NCBI RefSeq assembly: GCF_001048695.1
Contig: NZ_CVRB01000005.1
Span: 62,001 to 126,000 of the forward strand
Source of the DNA: Neobacillus massiliamazoniensis
GTDB lineage: Bacteria; Bacillota; Bacilli; Bacillales; Cytobacillaceae
Reading direction: 5' to 3'
Length of the DNA: 64,000 bases
Shown: piece by piece, positions 1-8,372 of the stretch
Layout: each line of letters starts with the position of its first letter
Position numbering within the stretch: the stretch's first letter is position 1
Notes under the pieces: generated by a model
What the model was told of the DNA's origin: nothing
What the model saw: only the letters and a program-made list of their open reading frames with translations
Database searches by the model: none
Program-made: the position numbers and the translations under genes

Positions 1-123
1 TTGAATGGTTGCACTGGAGCCATAGAACAATCCAACTCCAATTGCACCTCCAAGTGCAATTAACTGGATATGCCTATTGTCTAAACCCCGTTGAAGTCTC
101 TTATTTTGATTAACTTTACTCAA
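1..123 (-). CDS. amino acid permease, N-terminal fragment (runs off window)
   Basis: The minus strand reads 41 open codons from a TTG at 121-123 to the window edge. The start has an AAGGAGGA ribosome binding site at 131-138 with a 7-base gap; a nearby ATG is closed at once by a stop. The peptide contains RGLDNRHIQLIALGGAIGVG, the conserved beginning of APC-superfamily (AAT-type) amino acid permeases, covering the cytoplasmic N-terminus and the start of transmembrane helix 1. It should import an amino acid across the cell membrane. The T-box leader just upstream ties its expression to an uncharged tRNA, so the substrate is probably the amino acid sensed there, tentatively phenylalanine. The substrate cannot be read from this fragment alone. 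Confidence 0.85.
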   Translation of the reverse strand, partial: MSKVNQNKRLQRGLDNRHIQLIALGGAIGVGLFYGSSATIQ

Positions 124-171
124 TCATTATTCCTCCTTAAATTATTGCAAGTTCTATAAGAAACAAAAAAT

Positions 172-448
172 AAAAAAAACGCCCTTTTGGATTAACCAAA
201 AGGACGATTCAACTCGTGTTACCACCTTTAATTCATAAGCAACTCATATTGCTTACCTTCGTAAGTACAGTCATCTGACGATACTTTAGCACATGATTAC
301 GGATGCTAATCCGGTGTAGCCTACTAAGGAATCCTATTCAGTACACAGCTCCAAGATGAATTCACAATCGTTCAACATGCACCTCTCATCAACCGGTAAC
401 TTTCTGTCTGTTTGCATGATTGCTACTATTTCTTATCATAGCCTTTGT
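172..448 (-). promoter_or_regulatory. T-box riboswitch leader of the amino acid permease
   Basis: On the minus strand the leader has a stem I with AGTA and AGAAAGTTACCGG motifs (about 448-375), and the T-box antiterminator motif AAAGGTGGTAACACG at 229-215. It ends in an intrinsic terminator at 206-172, whose stem CGTCCTTTTGG pairs with CCAAAAGGGCG and is followed by a U run. This is the standard tRNA-sensing transcription attenuator of Firmicutes. The codon after the GAA of the specifier loop reads TTC (plus-strand 358-360), which would mean phenylalanine tRNA; this assignment is made by eye and is less certain than the T-box call. The permease start follows about 50 bases after the terminator. 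Confidence 0.88.
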
Positions 449-590
449 TCTTATACCCCGAAATGTTTTAAACAAATCTTCGTAATGCAAATATTAATTA
501 TTTTTTATTTTATCGATTAATTTAAATTTGTCAATATAAAATGTTCTTCTTCAACTCCCTCAGTTTAATACGATTCTCTTTAAATATGTT

Positions 591-660
591 ATTCAAGAAT
601 ATGGCCCTATACAAAAGAAAGAGTGTTGTTTTGAAATTAAGTTAAATCAAAAACACTCGC
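591..660. repeat. dispersed intergenic repeat, degenerate copy
   Basis: This copy contains the ATTCAAGAATATGGCCCTA core seen all over the window, followed by a hairpin (GAGTGTTGTTTTG...CAAAAACACTC). The rest of the gap between the T-box and the SagB gene is AT-rich, and no gene is visible in it. Confidence 0.5.
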
Positions 661-819
661 AATCTTATATTTTATGATAAATAAAAAGTTACTAATTATA
701 TATTCTCTTCCTTTTGTATACCCACCGTTAGCACTCAATTATGACGTAAATCACAGCAAAAAATACAAGACAAGATATACTTAAAGAATTAAGACATCAT
801 AGGAGTAGGAGTAACTGTT

Positions 820-1581
820 ATGACAAGGTATGAACAACAAAGAAATTTTTTAAAGTCTCACTTTCTTGAATTTAAACATATTAAAACAGATAAGATAAAA
901 GGGCTTCCAAAACCACCAATTGATAAGCCCTATGACTCGTCATCAATAATTATTGATCTTCCAAAGGTTAACGAGAACGTTATCAAGGAAGAAAATATTT
1001 ACGAATGCATTAAGGGAAGAAGAAGTACGAGGTTTTATTCTGAGGAAAGTTTAAGTCTTGAGGAGTTATCATATTTATTATGGGCTACCCAAGGGATTAC
1101 AAGCACCACTAAGACTGGACTTACTCTTCGAACTGTACCGTGCAGTGGTGCAACACATACATTTGAAACATATTTATTCATAATGCGAGTGGATGGAATA
1201 CGAAAAGGAATTTACAGATACCTCCCAGTGGAACATAAGCTCCTATTTATGTTTGAGTTAGATGAAATCGATCAAAAGATTGATGCTATTACTTTAGATC
1301 AGCCTTTTGTCCCTAATTTCACTAAAAGGGCTGCCGTGGTGTTTGCATGGAGTACAATTCCATATCGCTCCGAATGGAAGTATGATATTTCTGCCCATAA
1401 AAAAATTCTCATAGATGTTGGACATGTATGCCAAAACCTTTATTTAGTAAGTGAATCTATTGGAGCAGGTGCTTGTGCTATCGGAATCTATGATCAAAAG
1501 TTGATTGATGAGGTTTTGGGATTAAATGGTGATGAAGAATTCATCCTCTACCTTGGTGCGGTTGGGAAAAAACGAAAATAA
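820..1581 (+). CDS. SagB/ThcOx-type nitroreductase-family oxidoreductase
   Basis: The 253-residue protein resembles the SagB-type dehydrogenase branch of the FMN-dependent nitroreductase superfamily. Visible hallmarks are the GRRSTRFY segment (residues about 66-73, typical FMN phosphate contact), the segment around PCSGATHTFETYLF (about 107-120), and the C-terminal GAGACAIG stretch before the last helix. SagB enzymes oxidise azoline rings in peptide natural products, but stand-alone members such as this one have unknown substrates. No cyclodehydratase or precursor peptide gene is next to it, so a role in RiPP biosynthesis is not supported here. The start is set by the AGGAG-rich stretch just upstream. 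A strong terminator follows 20 bases after the stop, so it is probably a single-gene unit. Confidence 0.8.
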   Translation: MTRYEQQRNFLKSHFLEFKHIKTDKIKGLPKPPIDKPYDSSSIIIDLPKVNENVIKEENIYECIKGRRSTRFYSEESLSLEELSYLLWATQGITSTTKTGLTLRTVPCSGATHTFETYLFIMRVDGIRKGIYRYLPVEHKLLFMFELDEIDQKIDAITLDQPFVPNFTKRAAVVFAWSTIPYRSEWKYDISAHKKILIDVGHVCQNLYLVSESIGAGACAIGIYDQKLIDEVLGLNGDEEFILYLGAVGKKRK

Positions 1582-1602
1582 TACAAAGCATATTGAATTA
1601 AG

Positions 1603-1639
1603 AAAAAAATCCATTCAGCCTTATTGAATGGATTTTTTC
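1603..1639 (+). terminator. intrinsic terminator after the SagB-type gene
   Basis: The stem AAATCCATTCA pairs with TGAATGGATTT, with a short GCCTTAT loop and a T run. Because of the A run on the 5' side it could work in both directions. Confidence 0.85.
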
Positions 1640-1754
1640 TAATTGTACTTTGTTATAATTACTGTATCATTTTGAGCTCTTTTTACATACAGGGACTTTT
1701 TTCGGATAAATATTTAATACGCTCTTGTGTTTTTAATTAATAAGTTCCTTAGAA

Positions 1755-1949
1755 TTAATTAAAGCTTGTAGATAGGAGCTCTTCTTTACCTTTATATAGT
1801 GAACCTTTCATTAAGTCTGCTTCATTAGCTACTTCACTAATGAACGTAGCATGATAGCCCTGTTTCATAGAAAATTTAATCGCAGCGTTTCGAATGTTTT
1901 CTTTGGCTGCCAGACGAAGGCGTTCAATCTATTCCGGAGTCCTTGACAT
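1755..1949 (-). pseudogene. TetR/AcrR-family regulator, N-terminal remnant
   Basis: From an ATG at 1947-1949 the translation is MSRTPE, then TAG (1929-1931), then IERLRLAAKENIRNAAIKF followed by the typical TetR helix-turn-helix sequence. Family members commonly have Gln where the TAG stands, so a CAG to TAG change is likely. The recognition helix region is also short: after KGSLY the usual aromatic-rich YNYFKS piece is missing, and the ligand-binding domain is gone. It lies just after the alpha/beta hydrolase gene on the same strand and may once have regulated it. It cannot produce a working repressor. Confidence 0.8.
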
Positions 1950-1959
1950 AGTAAACTTT

Positions 1960-2706
1960 TCATTCCTTCATAAAACCAGTAATTTGACGATATAGCGTCT
2001 CGGGATGGGTGAGATTGACCATATGGTCAGCACCTGCAATTTCTATGATTCTAGCGTCTGAGTGCTTACGAAAGTAATTGGCAACGCGAAGGTTATCGGG
2101 TGAATCCTCCTTACCGATTATCAATAATGTTTTAGCCGTCAATTCTCCTAATCTTTCGATGGCCGGTGGTTGTGGCCAAATTAATTTAACAGCCGGCCAT
2201 TCAAACATTCGCTTCATATGGTGACGGAGCATTTGAACCATCAAATTCCGGTGTGGACTCACCGTTACAACACGATACGATGGATCACTGAGTAAAAGCT
2301 CAATCATCCTATCGATATCGGGGGCAGCTTCATGAATCTTCTTCATATTCTCTTCAAATTCCTTTGAATAGCTAAACCCAGATAAACCAGGCGCAAGCAA
2401 TACAAGTTTTAAAATCCTTTCAGGATAATTCAGAGCGAATTCAGTGGCAATTTGGCCACCCATTGAGTGACCGATGAGTGTCGCCTGATTAATTTCTAGA
2501 TGATCAAGCAGCGACAGCAAATCTTCAACATGGTTGACATCTTCTAAAGAGGACGGTGATTTCCCGGTCCCACGTAAGTCAAAAGCAACGACCTTATAGT
2601 GTTTCGCTAAAAGATTAGCGACAAATGTCCAGTTCCGTACATCAGCACCACCAGTGAGGAGAACCACAGGATGACCATTACCATTAACTTCGTAATACAA
2701 ATCCAT
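1960..2706 (-). CDS. alpha/beta hydrolase
   Basis: The 248-residue protein has the alpha/beta hydrolase fold. The nucleophile elbow GHSMGG lies at about residues 79-84, an oxyanion-loop region near LLTGGADVRNW follows strand 3, FDLRGTGKS follows strand 4, an acid is in GKEDSPDN, and the catalytic His is in GADHMVN near the C-terminus. It probably hydrolyses an ester, lactone or similar bond; the substrate is unknown. An upstream in-frame ATG at 2724 exists, but the GGAGGG site lies between the two, so the start at 2706 (MDLYYEVNG) is preferred. A broken TetR gene follows directly downstream. Confidence 0.88.
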   Translation of the reverse strand: MDLYYEVNGNGHPVVLLTGGADVRNWTFVANLLAKHYKVVAFDLRGTGKSPSSLEDVNHVEDLLSLLDHLEINQATLIGHSMGGQIATEFALNYPERILKLVLLAPGLSGFSYSKEFEENMKKIHEAAPDIDRMIELLLSDPSYRVVTVSPHRNLMVQMLRHHMKRMFEWPAVKLIWPQPPAIERLGELTAKTLLIIGKEDSPDNLRVANYFRKHSDARIIEIAGADHMVNLTHPETLYRQITGFMKE

Positions 2707-3290
2707 CGAAATCCCTCCACACATTACAATTAAATATTTTTTATGAACACCCTGATAAGATTAACAAAAAAATATTAATTCAAATTTAGTTTTCACCTAA
2801 CCACTCCCCTTATTATTAATAACATTACATATTTTACCACAAGAAAGTAAAAACACGCTGAATTTTTAGATAAATTCCCCTTTGTTCAACAATCTAACTT
2901 CTTTAATTCAAATAGCTTACTCCATTAAATGGCCCGATTGTTGAATAGGTATATGTTTGCTCACTAATTAAAAACCTATAGACTGCTTCACGGGCTTTAA
3001 TGGTGTAGCAACTATGTATTTACAACATTATTTGGTTCCGTTACTAAGACTTGAAGGAATATGAGAACACAACGCCGAATAAGAGAAATATGCTGGTCGC
3101 CTTTTGCTTGTTTACTGTTAATGAGACAAACACCAATCTTCGCCGAACATCTTTTTGTTCCTAACGGAGGATAATTTAACAACTTAGATATAGTTTTTTA
3201 ATAATTTAAAAATTGCAATCGATAAGAAACGGCATAATCTATAATTTTCTATAATTGGTAAAAATCCAAAATGAACCTAAGGAGATTAAT
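2707..3290. other. intergenic gap with one repeat copy
   Basis: No gene is seen. At 2884-2955 it holds a copy of the dispersed repeat, including TTGTTCAACAATCT and ATGGCCCGATTGTTGAATA. The remainder is AT-rich and holds the promoter region of the reductase gene. Confidence 0.6.
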
Positions 3291-3866
3291 ATGAGAAAAG
3301 TAATTTTATTCATGCACGCATCGCTTGACGGATTTGTAGCAGGACCAAAAGGAGAAATGGATTGGATCATTTACGATGAAGAATTGCAGAATTATGCCAA
3401 GGAAGTACATAATAACGTTGACACTGTTTTATATGGACGCGTGACTTATCAAATGATGGCAGGCTTCTGGTCAAATCTCCCTGAAAACCTATTAGACTCG
3501 AATTACCATGTCGAGCATGCACACTGGTTGGAGAATGCAACCAAAATCGCATTTTCAAAAAGTCTAGATCGGGTTGAATGGAAGAATTCAAGGTTGGTCA
3601 AAGAAAATATTGCGGAGGAAATCTCTACACTCAAACAACAATCAGGTAAGGATATGATCATCATCGGCAGTGCCAGTTTTGCACACAGTCTTATGAAACT
3701 CGGCTTAATTGATGAATATAGGATTAATGTCAATCCTATTGTATTAGGCGGTGGAATACCGTTATTTAAAGACGTTGCGGACAGGATACATCTTAAACTT
3801 GAAAAAGCCAACACGTTTAATTCAGGGGTCGTTGGACTTGCCTACAAGACAGTGATAAAAGAATGA
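3291..3866 (+). CDS. RibD C-terminal / dihydrofolate reductase-family protein
   Basis: The 191-residue protein has the RibD_C/DHFR-like fold: MRKVILFMHASLDGFVAG at the N-terminus, VLYGRVTYQMM (about 49-59), IIIGSASFAHSLMKLGLIDEY in the middle, and the NPIVLGGGIPLF glycine-rich motif near residue 150. Members are NAD(P)H-dependent reductases related to the riboflavin enzyme RibD and to YwjB/YyaP-type proteins; the substrate of this stand-alone type is usually unknown. The start at 3291 is chosen because AAGGAGATTAAT lies directly before it; a longer frame from 3255 has no such site. It is a single gene with its own terminator. Confidence 0.85.
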   Translation: MRKVILFMHASLDGFVAGPKGEMDWIIYDEELQNYAKEVHNNVDTVLYGRVTYQMMAGFWSNLPENLLDSNYHVEHAHWLENATKIAFSKSLDRVEWKNSRLVKENIAEEISTLKQQSGKDMIIIGSASFAHSLMKLGLIDEYRINVNPIVLGGGIPLFKDVADRIHLKLEKANTFNSGVVGLAYKTVIKE

Positions 3867-3913
3867 CCACGATAATCCCCTTTGTTACTTACGGGAACGA
3901 GGGGGTTCAATCC

Positions 3914-3938
3914 CCGCCTTACCACGAGGCGGTTTTTC
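3914..3938 (+). terminator. intrinsic terminator after the reductase gene
   Basis: CCGCCT pairs with AGGCGG and is followed by TTTTT, about 50 bases after the stop codon. Confidence 0.8.
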
Positions 3939-4008
3939 TTTTGCTCGAAAATCAACATTTAACGATAACAGAGCCAATTTAATAATAGTCAGTTCTACCC
4001 ATCTCTTA

Positions 4009-4084
4009 TTCAATTATATGGCCCTTAACCTAAAGAAAGAGCACAATTTTTGCTGCAGAATTGCGCCCTTTAACTGAATAAGTA
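4009..4084. repeat. dispersed intergenic repeat, hairpin module
   Basis: The order is TTCAATTATATGGCCCTTAA, AAAGAAAGAGC, then GCGCCCTTTAACTGAATAAG. It is the same arrangement as at 33055 and 50765. Confidence 0.6.
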
Positions 4085-4121
4085 AAATTTCTATGTTAAC
4101 GCTTATTTTAATAAAATTAAA

Positions 4122-5069
4122 TTAGTGTTGCCATCCGTTAACCATTTTAGTCAGTTCCGCCTCAAGTCGATCAAAGTTCTGTTCATTGGCTTCGTAACAG
4201 AAACTTCTCACTTTTTCGCATTCATTAACTGATTTGTGGAGCATTTGCCATATAAGTTCGGTTTTGCCTTCTTTCTCAGCAAATGTAATGGTTAATAAAA
4301 ATTCATGTATTGGCCCCAGATGGTGGATTACAATCTTTTCAGGTTCCCGTATTTCAGAAAAGATGGATTTATTCTCATAATCTACACCATTGGGTCCATG
4401 CATAATGAAACGCCAAATACCGTTCGGTCGCATATCGAACTCATGAAACGTATTAGTAAAGCCCCGGGGTCCCCACCATTTTGCCAAATGATTCGGGTCA
4501 CTGAATGCTTTGAACATGATTTCACGTGGCACATTGAAGATACGAGTGTTGACAATCTCACGATCAGAGATTGGCTCAGAAGAGTTAATAATCTTCGATA
4601 CCCTATAGGAAACTGCTAACTCTTGGTTATTTTTCAACTGTTCACCAAGCTGATCCAGCAAAATATTTGTCCCGTGCTCACGATCTGCTGCTGTATCATG
4701 GCCGTCTAGGAATGCGCCTTGTTCGGTAAAAATCAGTTGAGTTCCTTCATCAATTTGTTTAAACTCGACCGTTGCTACAGAAACGGAAATCCGAGTTTCA
4801 TCGAGATCCATTGTGTAGGAATAGACAATGCGATGGTCAGGAATGATCTCCTGATAGTGAGCCTTAAATGTGTAAACAGGACCTCCTGGAGGACCACCAT
4901 GATTTTTCTCTTGTCCACCCACTCGAAAATCAAAATCTTCAGCCTCAGTGAACCATTTTGCTTTAAGCTCTGGGTCCGCCCATGCAGCGAATACCACTTC
5001 AGGTGTGTAATTATACACCTTTTCAATGACAAAGGTATCATGTGTTACAAAGTGTTTTTTCATTCTCAC
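4122..5069 (-). CDS. tandem SRPBCC (AHSA1/START-like) domain protein
   Basis: The 315-residue protein contains two copies of the SRPBCC/AHSA1 ligand-binding fold: the first about residues 10-150 (YTPEVVFAAWADPELKAKWF), the second about 165-310 (FNVPREIMFKAFSDPNHLAKWW). Each copy has the family pattern of a boundary helix, a W-x-P/K-W segment and a final amphipathic helix. These proteins bind hydrophobic molecules in a central cavity; no catalytic function is evident. AAGGAGG stands 8 bases before the ATG. A MerR-family regulator lies 27 bases upstream on the same strand behind a MerR-type promoter, so the two formed an operon, but that regulator is now broken. Confidence 0.88.
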   Translation of the reverse strand: MRMKKHFVTHDTFVIEKVYNYTPEVVFAAWADPELKAKWFTEAEDFDFRVGGQEKNHGGPPGGPVYTFKAHYQEIIPDHRIVYSYTMDLDETRISVSVATVEFKQIDEGTQLIFTEQGAFLDGHDTAADREHGTNILLDQLGEQLKNNQELAVSYRVSKIINSSEPISDREIVNTRIFNVPREIMFKAFSDPNHLAKWWGPRGFTNTFHEFDMRPNGIWRFIMHGPNGVDYENKSIFSEIREPEKIVIHHLGPIHEFLLTITFAEKEGKTELIWQMLHKSVNECEKVRSFCYEANEQNFDRLEAELTKMVNGWQH

Positions 5070-5096
5070 TTCCTCCTTTTTTGGTGAGACGGATGT

Positions 5097-5549
5097 TTAG
5101 AAGGAATTCGCCAAGTCGGTCAAACTGGCGCTCCATGTTCTTTTGGCGCACGTCAAAATAATTTTCATGACTTTTTTCATCATTCCAATTGAATTTGTAA
5201 AATCTTCAACCGTCAATGTCTCTTTCAATTGCAAAATTTCAGATGCATTTTGCAAATCTTTTAACAGCTTCTGTTGAACTCTAATATTTTCTATTTGAAG
5301 AGTCACCACTTCAATAGGGTTATACGTATCGTCAGCCAAGATCGATTTAATTTCCTCGAGCGTTAATCCTAAATATTTTAAACTAAGAATTTGCTGCAAC
5401 CGCGAAAGATCTGTTGCGTTATATAGGCGATATCCTGCTTCTGAATAATCTGATGGTGAGAACAGTTCAATTTAGTCATAATAGCGTAAGGTCCGAATCG
5501 TTAAACCCAATAACTTTGCAAGTTCTCCTGTCTTCCATTTCTTCTTACC
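5097..5549 (-). pseudogene. MerR-family regulator, disrupted
   Basis: The frame reads WKTGELAKLLGLTIRTLRYYD, then a TAA stop at 5472-5474, then IELFSPSDYSEAGYRLYNATD and the rest of the winged helix and dimerisation coiled coil. In relatives the residue after RYYD is usually Lys, so AAA to TAA is the likely change. There is also no start codon in frame before WKTGEL, which suggests a second lesion. The gene sits directly upstream of the SRPBCC gene and behind a promoter with a 19-base spacer, the arrangement expected for an autoregulated MerR operon. Confidence 0.85.
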
Positions 5550-5602
5550 TTAAACTGAAATAACCATCCCCTTATTTCGCACGAATTTTTACCGGTATCT
5601 TC

Positions 5603-5633
5603 ACTATAAACCGTTACGTTACGTAACAGTCAA
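5603..5633 (-). promoter_or_regulatory. MerR-type promoter with 19-base spacer
   Basis: On the minus strand TTGACT (5633-5628) and TATAGT (5608-5603) are separated by exactly 19 bases, and the spacer holds the palindrome GTTACGTAAC within GTTACGTAACGTAACGGTT. Over-long spacers with an operator between -35 and -10 are the signature of MerR-activated promoters. It points into the MerR pseudogene and the SRPBCC gene. Confidence 0.8.
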
Positions 5634-5857
5634 GGGAAAATAAATTATTTTGAATCATAAGAAAATCTTTATCCTGTTCGATAGCTTAAGTGTAGCTTTT
5701 AACAAACAATCTTTAACATTTCTTGGTATTTTTTATACTGGGGTAGTACCGCATGCCCATCATGCCTAGCCCTACCAGGACGCGAATGATCATTATATGA
5801 ACAAGCATACCAGCTTGCACATATAATGATCTAAGAGTAACTTTAGGAGGGATAAAC

Positions 5858-6016
5858 TTGGCTTTTAAAAAGGATGGTGTCTTTATTGGTACCGTTTCAG
5901 GCGGTGTTGTCAACTTCGGTGGGACAGCTTTTATTGCACCAATAAATATAACAAACGAAATTATTGGGCCTGGAGGAAGTAACACGGGGTTCATAATTAT
6001 AACTAATTCAAGATAG
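5858..6016 (+). CDS. GerPA/GerPF-like spore germination protein (short)
   Basis: A TTG-started frame of 52 codons follows an AGGAGGG site with a 7-base gap. The product contains VSGGVVNFGG, then IAPINITNEIIGPGGSNTG, which is the GerPA/GerPF/YpzD pattern (VSGGVVxFGD ... K ... GxGSxNTG). GerP proteins help germinants pass through the spore coat. It stands alone rather than in a gerP operon and is shorter than GerPA. A hairpin terminator follows at 6150. The alternative is a truncated copy, but the frame and ribosome site look intact. Confidence 0.75.
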   Translation: MAFKKDGVFIGTVSGGVVNFGGTAFIAPINITNEIIGPGGSNTGFIIITNSR

Positions 6017-6149
6017 AGTTATGGGAAGGATGTAAAGCGTGAATATCATTCCATTGTTTGTAAATAACAAAAAAGACAAGCTTTTGCTTGCCCTGCCTGC
6101 CAGTATTACTAACTTAAGGATGATCGATATATCTTATTCATGTCTTTAG

Positions 6150-6178
6150 ATATGGTGCCAATTTAGGCACCATATTTT
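6150..6178 (+). terminator. intrinsic terminator
   Basis: ATATGGTGCC pairs with GGCACCATAT around AATTTA, followed by TTTT. It probably ends the GerPA-like transcript. Confidence 0.75.
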
Positions 6179-6245
6179 CCTCTGCTAATTCAAAATCCGT
6201 AATGATAAAAATAAAAAAATAAATAGCCAGGTCTTCTTCGACATA

Positions 6246-6362
6246 ACTGATCCGTTACTTTAAGTACGTTTTTTCACAATCTTTTCTAAAATGAAACATA
6301 GATATCCAGTTTTATTTTAATAGGTGTTACTCAACAATCTGGCCCTTTTGTGGGAATAGACT
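6246..6362. repeat. dispersed intergenic repeat, two modules
   Basis: A CCGTTACTTTAAGTACG...TTCACAATCTTTTCT module (6249-6290) is followed by TTACTCAACAATCTGGCCC (about 6328-6346). The order matches the copies at 49170 and 55668. Confidence 0.65.
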
Positions 6363-6443
6363 GACTCAAATTTTTTAAACAACTATATTATTTTTTAAAC
6401 GACTTTATTGTAAATTAAACAACTTTTTTGTCACTTAACACTT

Positions 6444-6711
6444 TTGAAAAACGTGGATCTAAATGAAATCGTCGGGACACATGGAAAAATTTCTTTTTCA
6501 ACCTTTGGCAATGACCCGGTGATTCTGACGACAGCAAATGGAAAGGAAGAGTGGAGTTTTGAGCCGTTAAAGTACGTCCGCCAGTCGCTCGTCCAAACAA
6601 TTGTTTCCGAATTAACAGGCAACGGCAGCCATTGCCCATGCACTATCTTGCGCTAGAACAAACTGGGTTATGGGTGAAATGGTAAAAAATTATTATAAAA
6701 TATCAAAATAG
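6444..6711 (+). pseudogene. Gfo/Idh/MocA-family oxidoreductase, C-terminal remnant
   Basis: The first frame gives LNEIVGTHGKISFSTFGNDP followed by KEEWSFEPLKYVRQSLVQTI, which matches the end of YvaA/IolX-like Gfo/Idh/MocA oxidoreductases. Around 6650 the frame shifts: the second frame continues ARTNWVMGEMVKNYYK to a TAG at 6709-6711. The NAD-binding Rossmann domain is missing altogether. A terminator follows at once, so this is the 3' end of a deleted gene that has also frameshifted. Confidence 0.75.
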
Positions 6712-6722
6712 TGCTCCATTAT

Positions 6723-6766
6723 AAAAAAACCGGCCTCACTGCAATATACTAAGAGCCGGTTTTTTC
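6723..6766. terminator. bidirectional terminator
   Basis: AAAAAACCGGC pairs with GCCGGTTTTTT around a 20-base loop. It lies between the Gfo/Idh remnant (plus) and the end of the serine permease gene (minus) and can serve both. Confidence 0.8.
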
Positions 6767-6827
6767 ATTTAAACCTATTATTTTATTTGTGTAATCGGTT
6801 AAAATTTATTGGGCCGTGCCTGGCACC

Positions 6828-8147
6828 TTAGAAAAATGATTTTAAACATGCTAGGACGGTAATGATACCTAGAACAGTGACAAATATATTGCTAAATTTA
6901 CCTCTGTATTTAGCTAGTACCGGAACTTTACGAATAGCATACATTGGTAAAATACATAGAATAATAGCAATTAGAGGTCCGCTGATGTTATCAATGAGTC
7001 CAAGAATGCTTGGATTTGTATAAGCAGTATACCAGCATGTTAATATGACAAAAGCAAGTATGGTTGTCTTAACTGTTTTTTCTTTAATCTCTTTTCCGCG
7101 GGCTCTGCCGGACTCTATAATAATGTCACGCATTACCTCGAATGCTCCTACATAATGGCCAAGGAATGATTTTGTGATGGCCACAAAAGCAATGATAGGA
7201 GCTGCATAAACGATTACCGGCAAATGAAGGCGATTGGAAAGATATGAAAGTATGGATAAATTCTGTTCTTTTGCCAATTCAAGATCATGTGGAGACAAGC
7301 TCAAGACACTGCTGTAAACAAAGAACATAACGACAGTGACTGTCATAATATAAGTGTACTTTTGTATTTGGGCACATTTAAAGTCGGTAGCTTCTATTCC
7401 ATAGGTTGCCCTCTGTTTTATAACAAAAGGTGATATCATTGGAGAATGATTAAACGAAAATACTACGATTGGAAATAGCATCCAAAGCATTCCTAATAGA
7501 CTTTGTCCTGTTGAAGCGGTAGAAACACCTGAAAAACTTAAATTTGACAAATGCCACTGTGGAATCAAATAGATTGATATAAAAATCAGTGAAACTATAA
7601 AAGGATATACGAGCATACTCATTACCTTTACAGTAATATCTTGACCAAAATTCACTATAGCTATAAGACCGAGCACCAATACAAGCGATAATATTGCCCT
7701 TGGCGGTTCATTAAAGTGCAATTGATTCACGATAAAACTGCTTGCAGTATTTGTTAGTGCAACCGAATACATCAATACGATCGTATATATACAGAGGAAA
7801 TATACTATGTTAAAAATTATACTTGCTTTAGTTCCAAAATACTCTCTTATAGTACCTGTAATCCCCTCATCAGCAGCTTTGGAAGCGTATATGATTTTTG
7901 CAAACGCCCGATGCGAAAAGTACATGACAGGAAATGCAAGTATGGTAATAAACAGTAATGATAGTATACCTCCAGCTCCTGCATTAATAGGTAAAAAGAG
8001 TACTCCTGCTCCAATTGCTGTTCCAAAAAGACTTAATCCCCAGGTGGTATCTTGTTTATGCCACTTTTTAGGGTCTGGAAATTTTTGATGTTTCCCTGAG
8101 GTACTTTCATCTTCTACTACAATTTTCTCAGCTAAATTCCCATTCAT
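6828..8147 (-). CDS. HAAAP-family serine/threonine permease (SdaC-like)
   Basis: The 439-residue membrane protein has about 11 transmembrane helices and begins with a hydrophilic tail followed by WGLSLFGTAIGAGVLFLPIN, the diagnostic first helix of the hydroxy/aromatic amino acid permease (HAAAP) family that includes E. coli SdaC and TdcC. These are proton symporters. AAGGAGGA lies 8 bases before the ATG at 8145-8147. It is the last gene after sdaAB and sdaAA on the same strand, and this context makes L-serine the likely substrate. A 225-base gap separates it from sdaAA, so it may have an extra promoter. A bidirectional terminator follows. Confidence 0.88.
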   Translation of the reverse strand: MNGNLAEKIVVEDESTSGKHQKFPDPKKWHKQDTTWGLSLFGTAIGAGVLFLPINAGAGGILSLLFITILAFPVMYFSHRAFAKIIYASKAADEGITGTIREYFGTKASIIFNIVYFLCIYTIVLMYSVALTNTASSFIVNQLHFNEPPRAILSLVLVLGLIAIVNFGQDITVKVMSMLVYPFIVSLIFISIYLIPQWHLSNLSFSGVSTASTGQSLLGMLWMLFPIVVFSFNHSPMISPFVIKQRATYGIEATDFKCAQIQKYTYIMTVTVVMFFVYSSVLSLSPHDLELAKEQNLSILSYLSNRLHLPVIVYAAPIIAFVAITKSFLGHYVGAFEVMRDIIIESGRARGKEIKEKTVKTTILAFVILTCWYTAYTNPSILGLIDNISGPLIAIILCILPMYAIRKVPVLAKYRGKFSNIFVTVLGIITVLACLKSFF

Positions 8148-8372
8148 ATGATAATTCCTCCTTGTTTCCTATGCTTAAGTTTCTTTTTAAGATTTATAAA
8201 TATAATGATTTCTTGAAAATTAACTGCTTGCTAGGTCACTGGAATCCAGTTCGGCCAAAAGTCATCGTGTTGTCTTCTTCCAAGATGAATCTGTTTCAGC
8301 CCATTGAATTTGTTAACGATTACAAAATAATTTCATTGTATAGTCGTAGATTTATTTTTAAAATGTATAACG

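Noticed and set aside
5713..5994. 93-codon open frame on the minus strand
   Set aside because: It is antisense to the GerPA-like gene, rich in Pro, and has no ribosome site.
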